A DNA stretch of 48,393 nucleotides. Source: CAYPZU01 sp964415395 (GTDB lineage: Bacteria; Chlamydiota; Chlamydiia; Chlamydiales; SM23-39). Positions 16,553-24,992 of the stretch are shown in pieces (position 1 is the first letter of the stretch; each line of letters opens with the position of its first letter). The DNA lies in assembly GCA_964415395.1 (NCBI GenBank), contig CAYPZU010000007.1, positions 1 through 48,393 on the forward strand, written 5' to 3'. The notes beneath the pieces were generated by a model. It did not search any database. It had not been told where the DNA came from and saw nothing but the letters and a program-made list of their open reading frames with translations. The position numbers were made by a program, and so were the translations under genes.

Positions 16553-16574
16553 TGAAGTTCAACTTCAGATTATA
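16553..16574 (-). promoter_or_regulatory. -10 box and palindromic operator of the ATPase gene
   Basis: On the minus strand a consensus -10 box TATAAT (16574-16569) is followed at once by a perfect 15-bp palindrome. Its arms TGAAGTT and AACTTCA lie around a single base at 16553-16567. The expected start of transcription falls inside the palindrome, 14 bp before the ATG, a classic place for a repressor. No good -35 box is visible at 16-18 bp. Confidence 0.5.
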
Positions 16575-16634
16575 CAAGCCTTATGTTTATTGGAAGAAAA
16601 TTCTCCTCAAGACAAGGGAGTGGAATCATTGTTG

Positions 16635-16648
16635 TATATAATTATATA
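16635..16648. repeat. Perfect 14-bp AT palindrome after malQ
   Basis: TATATAATTATATA is its own reverse complement and directly follows the malQ stop codon. It may mark the end of the T3SS-malQ transcript or melt easily as part of the promoter for the downstream ATPase gene. It has no G or C, so as an RNA hairpin it would be weak. Confidence 0.4.
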
Positions 16649-18181
16649 TTAGTTGTTTGTGATTTTGCGGAAGGCGTCGGCGAGGCCTTGGTGTGACATG
16701 ATCTGTTCGACGGGGAGGCGGAAGCGGTGGGTCCAGTTGGTGGGGAGGAGCGTGCCCGGAATGTTGATCCGCTCGTCTTCGAGGTTGGGCCAGGAGAGGT
16801 CGGGAAAAGGGGCGAGGTATTCCTGCAGGAGATTGATGTGGAAATAGCTGGGCGTATGGTGGGCGTCGCGGAGGATTTCGAGGGTTTGATCGGGAGAGAG
16901 AATGGGCTGGTAGTTCCAGTGTTTGAAATGGGCGAAGGGGATCGCCTCTTCAGGGTATTTTTTCCACCAGCAGGGGAGGATGTCCGAGTCGGCGGTAGAG
17001 AGGGTGGTGAGGCTGTAGGGCTCGTATTCGGAATAGGGAATGTAGCTTTTGTCTGTGTTCCATCTGCGCTGCCAGCGGAGGACTTTGGTGCCGCAGATGC
17101 CGAGTTCTTTGAGGATGGGAGCGACTTCATTCGGGATGGTGCCGAGGTCTTCCGCAATGGGAAGGAGTTGGGTTGAGTCGATCATCATTTCGAGGAGTTC
17201 TCTGCCCTGGAAAGCCCAGAGGCGGGTGTCTTCCGGGACGAAATGGCCTTCAGTGGGCTTTTTTCCTTGGGGAATGCCCCAGATACGGAAGAAGCCGACG
17301 ACATGGTCGATCCGGTAGAGGTGGAACAGTTTTTCGGCTGCTTTGAGGCGCTGCCGCCACCAGGCGAAATGGGTGTGGCGCATTTCGTCCCAGTTGAAGA
17401 GGGGAAATCCCCACCGCTGTCCCTGGGGATTGTAATAGTCGGGGGGAGCGCCTGCGGCTAAATCGAGATGGAAGAGGGAGCGGTTGGCCCATACGTCGGC
17501 GCTGTCGGGGCTGAGGAGGATGGGAATGTCCCCTTTGAGGAAGACGCCGCGCTGGGAGGCATAGGCTTTGACTTGCTCCATCTGCTGGAAGCAGAGGTAC
17601 TGGAGAAAGGAGTGGAAGTCGATGGAGGGGCGCCGCTTGTCGAATTCCATCGGGTTTGGAGTTTGATAGGGCAGGGGCCAGTCGAGCCAGCTTTTCTGTC
17701 CGTATTCGTCTTTGAAGGCTTTGAAGAGGGTGTAAGCCGAGAGCCAGGGATGTTCTTCGAGGAAGGCTTGGTAGGCGGCGGTTTTGGAGACGGAGGGAAA
17801 TTGCTTTTGGAAGTAGGTGTAGAGCCACTTGATTTTGTGGTGTTTCGTCTCCGATTTGGCGCAGCGGGAGAGCTGGGTGAGCGGGAGGAATTCTTCGACG
17901 ATGTTCGAGGGTGCGTCGGGGAGGTCGGCAAGGCTTAAGTAGAGAGGATCAAGCGCGCAGGAAGAGAGAGCGTTATAGGGGCTGGCGTCTTCTCCTGTGT
18001 CGTTGAGAGGGAGCAGTTGGATGCAGTCGAGCCCCAGGCTTTTGCACCAGTCGATGAGGGGAATGAGATCGTGGAATTCGCCGATGCCGCAGCTTTTTTT
18101 GGTTCGGAGCGAAGAGAGGGCGATGCAGATGCCGTGATGGGGGGATCTTCCGATGAGATTCCAGTGGGGATCGGTTCTCAT
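16649..18181 (-). CDS. malQ: 4-alpha-glucanotransferase (amylomaltase, GH77)
   Basis: MalQ transfers glucan segments between maltooligosaccharides and takes part in glycogen use, which chlamydiae store. The 510-residue product has the GH77 catalytic set: nucleophile Asp292 in YRIDHVVGFFRIW, acid/base Glu344 in LPIAEDLGTIP and the third acid around Asp398 in TLSTADSD. The usual His of THD is Ala here. The substrate-site stretch ASPYNALSS is at 66-74. In C. trachomatis malQ (CT087) also lies next to the T3SS chaperone gene, as here, 13 bp after it. Confidence 0.95.
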   Translation of the reverse strand: MRTDPHWNLIGRSPHHGICIALSSLRTKKSCGIGEFHDLIPLIDWCKSLGLDCIQLLPLNDTGEDASPYNALSSCALDPLYLSLADLPDAPSNIVEEFLPLTQLSRCAKSETKHHKIKWLYTYFQKQFPSVSKTAAYQAFLEEHPWLSAYTLFKAFKDEYGQKSWLDWPLPYQTPNPMEFDKRRPSIDFHSFLQYLCFQQMEQVKAYASQRGVFLKGDIPILLSPDSADVWANRSLFHLDLAAGAPPDYYNPQGQRWGFPLFNWDEMRHTHFAWWRQRLKAAEKLFHLYRIDHVVGFFRIWGIPQGKKPTEGHFVPEDTRLWAFQGRELLEMMIDSTQLLPIAEDLGTIPNEVAPILKELGICGTKVLRWQRRWNTDKSYIPYSEYEPYSLTTLSTADSDILPCWWKKYPEEAIPFAHFKHWNYQPILSPDQTLEILRDAHHTPSYFHINLLQEYLAPFPDLSWPNLEDERINIPGTLLPTNWTHRFRLPVEQIMSHQGLADAFRKITNN

Positions 18182-18194
18182 CGAAAAATCCTGC

Positions 18195-18617
18195 TCAGGG
18201 TTTTACGGGGTGGGGGGCTGCTCTGCCGCCTTCGATCGCCTTGCGCCAGAGATCGGCCAGTTCAGCGAAGGCGCTGAGGAAGCTGGCGAGGCGTTCGCCA
18301 TTGAGGATTTGGAGGGGGTAGCGCTGGTGGAGGACAAGATGGTTGGTGTTGTTGTAATACCCGAGGATCCCGGGCCGCGGGTCGGGGAAGGAATTCGCTT
18401 TGAGTCCTTCGCGGAGAACGATTTCCCGGAATTTGCCTGGCGGAAGCTCGATGATTTTTGTGAAAAGGAGGAGGTTTTCCTGCGAAGAATCGAGTTCGAG
18501 CTGGACGAGAACGCCGCCATGAAGCCGGATCGAGCAGGCATGGTTTTTATCGGAATGGAGGACCAGATGGATGGCTTTCCCTAGTTCTTTGAGCAATTCT
18601 TCAAAACGCTCGATCAT
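18195..18617 (-). CDS. scc1: Type III secretion chaperone of the CesT/SycE type (Scc1-like)
   Basis: Class I T3SS chaperones bind effectors or the gatekeeper in the bacterial cytoplasm. In Chlamydia, Scc1 with Scc4 binds CopN. The 140-residue product starts with the usual helix (FEELLKELGKAI), followed by strands (ACSIRLHGGVLVQLELDSSQENLLLFTKI), a proline-turn region and a long C-terminal helix (about 103-126), the CesT fold order. It starts as an ATGA overlap with copN and is followed by malQ, the same place as CT088. Chaperones diverge fast, so the name depends mainly on context. Confidence 0.85.
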   Translation of the reverse strand: MIERFEELLKELGKAIHLVLHSDKNHACSIRLHGGVLVQLELDSSQENLLLFTKIIELPPGKFREIVLREGLKANSFPDPRPGILGYYNNTNHLVLHQRYPLQILNGERLASFLSAFAELADLWRKAIEGGRAAPHPVKP

Positions 18618-19774
18618 TTTTTCTCTTTCTCCTCTTCATCTTCGTCTTCGATCTGATCTTCGAGCTTGTCGAGAGCGTCGAGGAAGGCTTTGCGCAATTC
18701 GTCGCGGTGCTGGACGTTGCGGTAGTACCGGGGCGCGATCTGTTTCAGAGCGTCGAGCATCTGGCCGTAGACGATGAGCTGCGCGGCGGCTTCCTCGGAG
18801 ATGCCGAGGAGTTTGGCGGTCATGAGGATTTTTTCGGGGTTCATGTACCGCTCGCCGAGAATTTTGATGAGGAGCTTGGAGAGGATTTCGAAATCGAGGC
18901 GCGGCGGAAAGGCGAGGTTGTAGGTTCCGAAGAGTTTTTGGATCAGTTTCATGCGCGACTGGAAGAAGCGGAAAACGCCCAGGATGCCCTGAAGGGATCG
19001 GGTTTCGTCGACGAGACGTTTGAGTTCCGCGTGGGGAATGGAGGGTCCTTTGGAGCGGAGATCCGAGCCGAGAGAGTGGAGGAGGAACGCGATGGCGGGA
19101 CGGAGTTTAGCGTAGGGGAATTTTTCAGCCAGTTCATCGAAGAGCTTGAGGGGCTCCCGGGGTGTGCCTGTGATGTCGCGGTAAAGGTCGCGGAGCGAGG
19201 TGGGTGTGCCGAGTCCTTCTTTGGAGAACTCGCGGGCCATGGCGCCCATGTTGCGGCCCGATTTGATTTCGCGCGCCTGTTCGGAATTGAGCTTTTCTTT
19301 CGCGGCGCGGACGATGTCGGCGACGTCCGGTTCTGCGGTTTCGATCAGGAAGTCGAGCGCTTCGTCGGCAAGGGCTGCGTCTGGGTAGACAGAGAGGACT
19401 TTCTTGAGGGCTTCCTCGGGTGTGTCGGTGGCGAGGATGCGGGTGCGGAGGATTTTGAGAGTTTGGGGATTGAGCTCGTCGTTGTTCCTCTGGAAGCGGC
19501 TGGCCGCTTCGTCGACCGCTTCGACGTCGAGGATCTGTTTTTCCTCGGGCTCTTCCACGTCTTCCATTTTATGGGAGAGGTGGGATTTCATATCTTCGAG
19601 TTTGCGGAACCTTTGGGCCATCTGCATGGGATTGAAGACGGAATAGTCGACGTAGTCGGAGAGCGAGCTTTCGCTGTCCTCCTGCATCGCCATTTCGGCT
19701 TCGGCTTCTTTTTGAAGCGACTGGATGGAAGCGAGGTTGACCTGAAGGGCGCGGGAAATGTGGGGGTCTGGCAC
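18614..19774 (-). CDS. copN: Type III secretion gatekeeper CopN/LcrE (SctW family)
   Basis: CopN is the chlamydial YopN/TyeA-like plug that controls T3SS secretion. In Chlamydia it is also exported and acts on microtubules. The 386-residue product (CopN of C. trachomatis is about 420) has a polar N-terminus suited to secretion and chaperone binding, then helical HrpJ-type repeats (about 60-250) and a C-terminal TyeA-like part (about 290-375). It ends in an acidic tail of Glu/Asp/Lys. The start is GTG at 19774 with an AAGGA ribosome site. It sits between sctV and scc1 exactly as CT089. Confidence 0.9.
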   Translation of the reverse strand: MPDPHISRALQVNLASIQSLQKEAEAEMAMQEDSESSLSDYVDYSVFNPMQMAQRFRKLEDMKSHLSHKMEDVEEPEEKQILDVEAVDEAASRFQRNNDELNPQTLKILRTRILATDTPEEALKKVLSVYPDAALADEALDFLIETAEPDVADIVRAAKEKLNSEQAREIKSGRNMGAMAREFSKEGLGTPTSLRDLYRDITGTPREPLKLFDELAEKFPYAKLRPAIAFLLHSLGSDLRSKGPSIPHAELKRLVDETRSLQGILGVFRFFQSRMKLIQKLFGTYNLAFPPRLDFEILSKLLIKILGERYMNPEKILMTAKLLGISEEAAAQLIVYGQMLDALKQIAPRYYRNVQHRDELRKAFLDALDKLEDQIEDEDEEEKEKK

Positions 19775-19787
19775 GAATCCTTCCGGT

Positions 19788-21914
19788 TTACGTTAACTGC
19801 ACTCTTCCCAAGGGTTGGATGCGGATCTCGGGGACGATCTCCTGGTAGGAGACGACCGCGAGTTCGGGGAATTCCCCTTCGATGAGTTTGCGGACGAAGC
19901 GGCGTACGTCGATGGCGGTGAGCAGAACGGGAGGCTGGCCGCCTGGCGGCGTCGGCTGGATGGTGTTGCGCATCGCGTGGAGGATGAGCTGCACCGAGTC
20001 GGGGTCGAGAGCGAGGTAGGAGCCGGCCGAGGTTTGCTTGATCGCGCCGCGGACCATGTCTTCGATTTCGGGGTCGAGGAGATAGACCGAGAGGACCGTT
20101 TGTCCGAGAGAGTATTTGTAGCTGATGTAGCGTTTGAGCGAAGAGCGGACATATTCGGTGAGGAGGACGGTGTCTTTTTCGGTCTGGGCCCATTCGCTGA
20201 GCGCCTCCAAGATGGTGCGCAAATCTTTGATCGAGACTTGCTCCTGCACGAGGCGGCGTAGGATTTCGGTGAGTTTTTGGAGCGGGACGAGGCGGGTGAC
20301 TTCCTTGATGAGGTCGGGAAACGATTTTTCGATGAACTCGAGGATGCCGCGCACTTCCTGGATGCCGATGAATTCGTTCGCGTACTGGCGGAAGAATTTG
20401 GAGATATGGAGGATCATCACTTCGAGCCCTGTCCAGAAGCGGATGCCCGCTTTCTGGAGGATCTCCTGGTATTTTTCGTCGACCCAGAGAGCCGGCATGC
20501 CGAGGGAGCCTTTCGAGGTGATGAACGGGATGTTGTAGCGCCGGAGCGTGTCTTCGCTTTCGTTGGTGAGGAGGTGTTTGAGGATGAGTTTACCGCGGAC
20601 GATGGGCACTTCATTGAGCTGGATGGCGTACTCGTTTGAATCGAGCGAGGGGGAGTCGGTGCGGACGTGGACGCCGGGGAAGCGGACGCCGAGGTCCTGA
20701 TAGAGGGCGTGGCGCATTTTGGGGATCATCTGGTCGATGAAGGTCATTCCCTGTTTGTCTTTTTTGATGATCAGGGAGATGGCTGAACCCACTTCGAGAA
20801 CGACGGGAAGGGTGAGGGCGTAGTCTTCGGAGGCGCCTCCGACGACCGAGTGGCCGGCGACGTCGGTTTCCCGGCCGGAGATGCCGGCGGCGGCTTTCGC
20901 GGCCGTTCTGCGGGAGTTGTTCCAGAAAACGTAGCCGATGGTTCCGATGATCGAGCAGAGGATCAGAAAGGGCCAGGCAGGGAAGCCGGGAATCCAGGCC
21001 ATCAGGAACAGGATGGCGCCTGCGATCATCAGGGCTTTCGGCTGTTTGAGCAGCTGTTCGGAGATCTCTCTACCCAGGTGGGCGTCTTTTCTCTCGCTCG
21101 AGACCCGGGTGGTTACAATACCCGCCGTGATGGCGATCATCAGCGCAGGGATTTGGGTCACCAAACCGTCGCCGATGGAGAGGAGGGAGTAGATTCGGGC
21201 CGATTGGGCAAGCGTCATGCCGTGCATCGTGACCCCGATGATCAGGCCCCCGATGACGTTGATCAAGGTGATGACAATGCCTGCGATCGCGTCCCCTTTG
21301 ACGAACTTCATCGCGCCGTCCATGGCTCCGTAGAGCTGGCTCTCTTTGGTTAATCCTAAGCGCAGTTCGCGGGCCTGCTGCTGGTCGATCACGCCTGCTC
21401 TCAGGTCGGCGTCGATCGACATCTGTTTGCCGGGCATGGCGTCCAATGTAAAGCGGGCTGCGACCTCGGCGACGCGCTCGGCGCCTTTTACGATGACGAT
21501 GAACTGGACGATCGTGATGATCAGGAAGACGACGGCTCCGACCACGTAGTTGCCCCCGACGACGAAGTTTCCGAAGGCGAAGATGATTTTCCCTGCGTTC
21601 GCGTGGAGCAGGATCTGGCGGGTGGAGGAGATGTTTACGCCGAGGCGGTAGAGGGTTGTGAGGAGGAGCAGCGAGGGGAAGATCGACAGGTGGACCGCTT
21701 TCTGGATGTAGATCGCGACGAAAAGAACCGATACAGAAACCGAAAGGTTGATCGCGATCAGAACGTCGATCATGTGGGGCGAAACCGGGAAGATCAGCAT
21801 CATCACGATCGAAATGATGACTCCGGCCAAAATCAGATCGCTCGCATTCGAGATGCTGTTCAAAGCTCTTTCGCCGCCGAAGAAGCGGGTCATGTTGTCT
21901 AGAAAGCGGTTCAT
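19788..21914 (-). CDS. sctV: Type III secretion export gate protein SctV (CdsV/LcrD)
   Basis: SctV forms the nonameric export gate of the injectisome. The 708-residue product has about eight N-terminal membrane segments (roughly 25-330) and a cytoplasmic C-terminal domain (about 370-708). The FHIPEP-family signature lies in ARFTLDAMPGKQMSIDADL (about 171-189), followed by GAMDGAMKFVKGDAIAG. The length matches other SctV proteins. The ATG overlaps the sctU stop by one base (TAATG), so the two are coupled. It corresponds to CT090. Confidence 0.97.
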   Translation of the reverse strand: MNRFLDNMTRFFGGERALNSISNASDLILAGVIISIVMMLIFPVSPHMIDVLIAINLSVSVSVLFVAIYIQKAVHLSIFPSLLLLTTLYRLGVNISSTRQILLHANAGKIIFAFGNFVVGGNYVVGAVVFLIITIVQFIVIVKGAERVAEVAARFTLDAMPGKQMSIDADLRAGVIDQQQARELRLGLTKESQLYGAMDGAMKFVKGDAIAGIVITLINVIGGLIIGVTMHGMTLAQSARIYSLLSIGDGLVTQIPALMIAITAGIVTTRVSSERKDAHLGREISEQLLKQPKALMIAGAILFLMAWIPGFPAWPFLILCSIIGTIGYVFWNNSRRTAAKAAAGISGRETDVAGHSVVGGASEDYALTLPVVLEVGSAISLIIKKDKQGMTFIDQMIPKMRHALYQDLGVRFPGVHVRTDSPSLDSNEYAIQLNEVPIVRGKLILKHLLTNESEDTLRRYNIPFITSKGSLGMPALWVDEKYQEILQKAGIRFWTGLEVMILHISKFFRQYANEFIGIQEVRGILEFIEKSFPDLIKEVTRLVPLQKLTEILRRLVQEQVSIKDLRTILEALSEWAQTEKDTVLLTEYVRSSLKRYISYKYSLGQTVLSVYLLDPEIEDMVRGAIKQTSAGSYLALDPDSVQLILHAMRNTIQPTPPGGQPPVLLTAIDVRRFVRKLIEGEFPELAVVSYQEIVPEIRIQPLGRVQLT

Positions 21915-22993
21915 TATTTAAGCAATTCCATATTGATGTCTGGATTTTCTTCCAGGGACTCGATCCATTTCAGGATTTCGGCCACGGGCTCGTACAAGTC
22001 CTCGGGAATATAATCGGAGATTTTCCCTTTACTGTATAGCTCCCTTGCTAAATCTACATTTCGCATGATCGGGATATTGTTTTCGAGTCCTATTTTGATG
22101 ATCCTGTCGGCGATGCTGCCCGATCCCATCGCGACGATGATGGGCGCGACCTCTTCTTCCGGATTGTACTTGATCGCCACGGCGATATGGGTCGGGTTGG
22201 TGATGATCGCGCGAGCTCTCCTTGCGGCTCCAGGGCCTTCCTGATAGGCTATCTCGCGGAACAGCTCGCGCCGCTTTCCCTTGATCATCGGGTCGCCCTC
22301 AGTGTCTTTATATTCCTGCTTGACCTCGAACTTTTCCATCTTCATTTCGTTGGCGAAGTTCCGCTTCTGGAAGGCGAGGTCGAAAAGTCCGACCAGGAGG
22401 AAGAAGATCCCCACGCGGATCGCGGCGGTCCAGAGAAAGTCGCTCACCACTGACGCGCTGGCGATCGCCGGCATCAGAACCGAGGCGATGATCTGGGGGA
22501 GCATCTGCATAACGACGAGATAGATGATGATGCCTGCGCCGGTGATTTTGGCGATTGATTTGAGGAGTTCGACCAGGACTTTAAGCTTGAATTTTTGTTT
22601 GATCCCTTCGACGGGGTTGAGCTTTTTCAGATCGAACTTCATCGCTTCGAGGGAGAACACAGGTCCGATCACAAGAAAGCTGATCAGCACTCCGACGAAG
22701 CAGACGATCACCATAATCGGGAGGCTTGAATTGAGGATGATCTCCATGGCGATGGAAAAAAAGCCGGGGAGGCGGTTTTCATACCCTTCGGTAGACGTCT
22801 CGGCCGCTTCGCGGAACATTTTTAAAAGGAAGCTGGCGATATTCTGGAAGAGCAGACCCATCATTGCGATGGTGCCGAGGATCGAGACGATGAAGGTCAT
22901 GGCGGCGGGAAGGTCCTGCGCTTTGGCGACCTGACCCTTTTTGCGCGCATCCTTCAGTTTCTTAGGCGTTGCCTTCTCGGTCTTTTCTGCCAT
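21914..22993 (-). CDS. sctU: Type III secretion switch protein SctU (CdsU/YscU)
   Basis: SctU is the inner-membrane autoprotease that switches substrate class during injectisome assembly. The 359-residue product begins with the family signature EKTEKATPKKLKDARKKGQV, has four membrane segments (about 30-55, 85-110, 145-165, 185-207) and carries the self-cleavage motif NPTH at 266-269, intact. Its gene leads the T3SS operon and is preceded, 82 bp upstream, by the methyltransferase gene on the same strand. It corresponds to CT091. Confidence 0.97.
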   Translation of the reverse strand: MAEKTEKATPKKLKDARKKGQVAKAQDLPAAMTFIVSILGTIAMMGLLFQNIASFLLKMFREAAETSTEGYENRLPGFFSIAMEIILNSSLPIMVIVCFVGVLISFLVIGPVFSLEAMKFDLKKLNPVEGIKQKFKLKVLVELLKSIAKITGAGIIIYLVVMQMLPQIIASVLMPAIASASVVSDFLWTAAIRVGIFFLLVGLFDLAFQKRNFANEMKMEKFEVKQEYKDTEGDPMIKGKRRELFREIAYQEGPGAARRARAIITNPTHIAVAIKYNPEEEVAPIIVAMGSGSIADRIIKIGLENNIPIMRNVDLARELYSKGKISDYIPEDLYEPVAEILKWIESLEENPDINMELLK

Positions 22994-23075
22994 AAATTAT
23001 TCTAGGGCGCGCCTATGGAGGTTTCTGAGAAGACTCTAGCGGAGCTGCGGAAGAGCCGTCAAGTATAAAGGATAG

Positions 23076-23801
23076 TTAGAGTTCGGGGAGTTTTCTAATG
23101 ACGCAGAGGCCCTTATAAAAATGCATTGAATGGATTGAAGATTGGAAAAAATTGGTGAAGCGGGCTTGGTGGAGCGGGGTTCTTTTCCAGTCGGCAAGCC
23201 CGTCGATTCCGCAAGTAAAGTTTAAATCTTCAACCAGTTCTTTCAAGTATTGAATGGTCGTCCCCTCTCCTGATTTCGGGGATCCAGGCATTCCGTAACC
23301 TCCGAAAGCCAGCCAGTAGGAAGTGGCAAGGTCTTCGATAATGTAGAGGCCTCCCGGCTTTACGAAGGGAAAGAGAGTTTCCAAGCTTGCAATCTGCTGC
23401 TCCATGGTATGTCCTCCGTCATCGATAATCACATCGAACGGCCCTCCAACGGTTTCTGCAAAAGCGGCAAGAGCTTTTCTGTCCGACTGATTTACAATAT
23501 GGATTTTAATCCGTTTCGGAATTTCGCAGCCGTAAACGACCGAATTATTATCGATCATGTGAATTTCGGCAGAGGGGAAGTATTGATCCCAAAGAAGGGC
23601 GGATCCGCCTCCGCCGACTCCGATCTCGAGAAAGCGGATCGGCAAGTCTTTCAGAGGAGCGAAAAATTCAGCATAGGCTTCCGTATAATTATGCAAGCCG
23701 GATCGTTTATCTGTGCAGAATGCGAGGTTGTCAAGTCTTTGATAATCGGAGAGATCCCCGAATGCCGCTCTGGCAAGAAAGAGGAGGGCGAAAAGGTACA
23801 T
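23076..23801 (-). CDS. Class I SAM-dependent methyltransferase with a signal-peptide-like N-terminus
   Basis: The 241-residue product has motif I FLEIGVGGGGSALLW (about 56-70) and an acidic DVIIDDGGHTMEQQ block (about 128-141). These resemble macrolide-sugar O-methyltransferases and CmcI-type enzymes, in which such Asp residues bind a metal. Upstream, KRSGLHNYTEAYAEFF fits the same family. The first 15 residues (MYLFALLFLARAAFG) look like a signal peptide or membrane anchor, unusual for an enzyme that needs SAM. The substrate is unknown. It lies 82 bp upstream of sctU on the same strand and could be co-transcribed with the T3SS genes. It is divergent from alr. Confidence 0.78.
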   Translation of the reverse strand: MYLFALLFLARAAFGDLSDYQRLDNLAFCTDKRSGLHNYTEAYAEFFAPLKDLPIRFLEIGVGGGGSALLWDQYFPSAEIHMIDNNSVVYGCEIPKRIKIHIVNQSDRKALAAFAETVGGPFDVIIDDGGHTMEQQIASLETLFPFVKPGGLYIIEDLATSYWLAFGGYGMPGSPKSGEGTTIQYLKELVEDLNFTCGIDGLADWKRTPLHQARFTNFFQSSIHSMHFYKGLCVIRKLPEL

Positions 23802-23840
23802 GGATTTCCTGATTTGGGGCGATTTTAGGGTTTCAAAACA

Positions 23841-23869
23841 TTGAGGTAAATATTTTTCAAGGCTATCTT
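23841..23869 (+). promoter_or_regulatory. Candidate promoter of alr
   Basis: TTGAGG (23841-23846) and TATCTT (23864-23869) are separated by an ideal 17 bp and lie 17 bp before the alr ATG. The predicted start of transcription leaves only a short leader of about ten bases, so the ATG at 23895 (Met4) may be the real start. Confidence 0.45.
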
Positions 23870-23885
23870 AAATGGATTCGATTAA

Positions 23886-24992
23886 ATGAAGAGAATGAAC
23901 GATACGCATCCGGCCTGGATCGAGATCGATCTCGGGCAGTTTAAGAAGAATATTCAGGTGATCCGGAGCTGGATCGGGAAGCGGCGGTTTTGTTTGCCCG
24001 TGAAGGCGAACGCCTACGGACATGGACTCGTTCCGGTGGCCAAAGCTGCCGTCCAGGCGGGCGTCGACTGCCTCGCGGTGTCGTGTCTGGCTGAAGGGGC
24101 CAAGTTGCGAAGGGCAGGCATTCAGATTCCGATCCTGGTTTTTGGAGCGATCCATGAAGAGCAGGTGGGAGATCTGATCGAACTTGGACTGGAATTTTCG
24201 ATCAGTTCGAGGTTCAAGGCCGATCTGGTCGCGGCGCGCTGCCGGGGAAAGTGCCGCGTCCATTTGGAGGTCGATACGGGGATGCAGCGAACCGGAGTCC
24301 GCTGTTCGACGGCGCTCGAACTGTTCGCCCATTTGAAAAAGCTGGGCTGTTTCGAGGTCGCGGGGATCTATTCCCATTTGGCGACAGGGGACGCTCCCGG
24401 CGATCCAGTGGCGGAAAAGCAGATCGGCCTCTTCCGGGAGCTTCTGGAGCATCCTGTTTTTCATGGAGAGAAGCTGATAGCCCATTTGGCCAATTCAAAC
24501 GGAGTGCTTCATTATCCTTCTTCCTATTTCGATATGGTCAGGCCGGGCCTTCTCGCCTATGGCTATGGGGGGAAGGAGGGGATTGCGCCCTGTTTTAGCC
24601 TGAAATCGAAAGTCTCCTTCTTCAAGGTGGTGGCGGCAGGCGAGGGAATCAGCTACGGCCACACATATGTGACGAAACGGCAGACGCGGATTGCTACAGT
24701 GCCGGTCGGGTACGGAGACGGCTACCGGAGGGCGCTTTCCAACCGAGGCTCTGTCTTGATCCGCGGGAGAATAGTTCCGATCGCAGGGACCGTTTGCATG
24801 GACCAGTTCATGGTCGATGTGGGCGATGGAGAAGCGTATGTGGGGGACGAAGCGGTGTTGATTGGAAAGCAGGGAGATCAGGAGATCTCCCTCATGGAAG
24901 TGGCGCATCTCTGCGGCACGATCCCTTATGAAATCCTCTGTTTGTTCAACGAGAGGATCCCTCGGATTTATTCGGATGGCAGGAGCGTGTAG
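23886..24992 (+). CDS. alr: Alanine racemase
   Basis: Alr converts L- to D-alanine with PLP for peptidoglycan stem peptides. The 368-residue product carries the PLP lysine Lys40 in LPVKANAYGHG, the catalytic Tyr region ISYGHTYVT (about 256-264), PVGYGDGYRR and VCMDQFMVDVGD, all family hallmarks. The length is normal and all key residues are present. It is the only plus-strand gene in this stretch and converges on the next gene with a 25-bp overlap of their 3' ends. Described Chlamydiaceae lack alr and appear to use GlyA instead, so its presence separates this organism from them. Confidence 0.96.
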   Translation: MKRMNDTHPAWIEIDLGQFKKNIQVIRSWIGKRRFCLPVKANAYGHGLVPVAKAAVQAGVDCLAVSCLAEGAKLRRAGIQIPILVFGAIHEEQVGDLIELGLEFSISSRFKADLVAARCRGKCRVHLEVDTGMQRTGVRCSTALELFAHLKKLGCFEVAGIYSHLATGDAPGDPVAEKQIGLFRELLEHPVFHGEKLIAHLANSNGVLHYPSSYFDMVRPGLLAYGYGGKEGIAPCFSLKSKVSFFKVVAAGEGISYGHTYVTKRQTRIATVPVGYGDGYRRALSNRGSVLIRGRIVPIAGTVCMDQFMVDVGDGEAYVGDEAVLIGKQGDQEISLMEVAHLCGTIPYEILCLFNERIPRIYSDGRSV

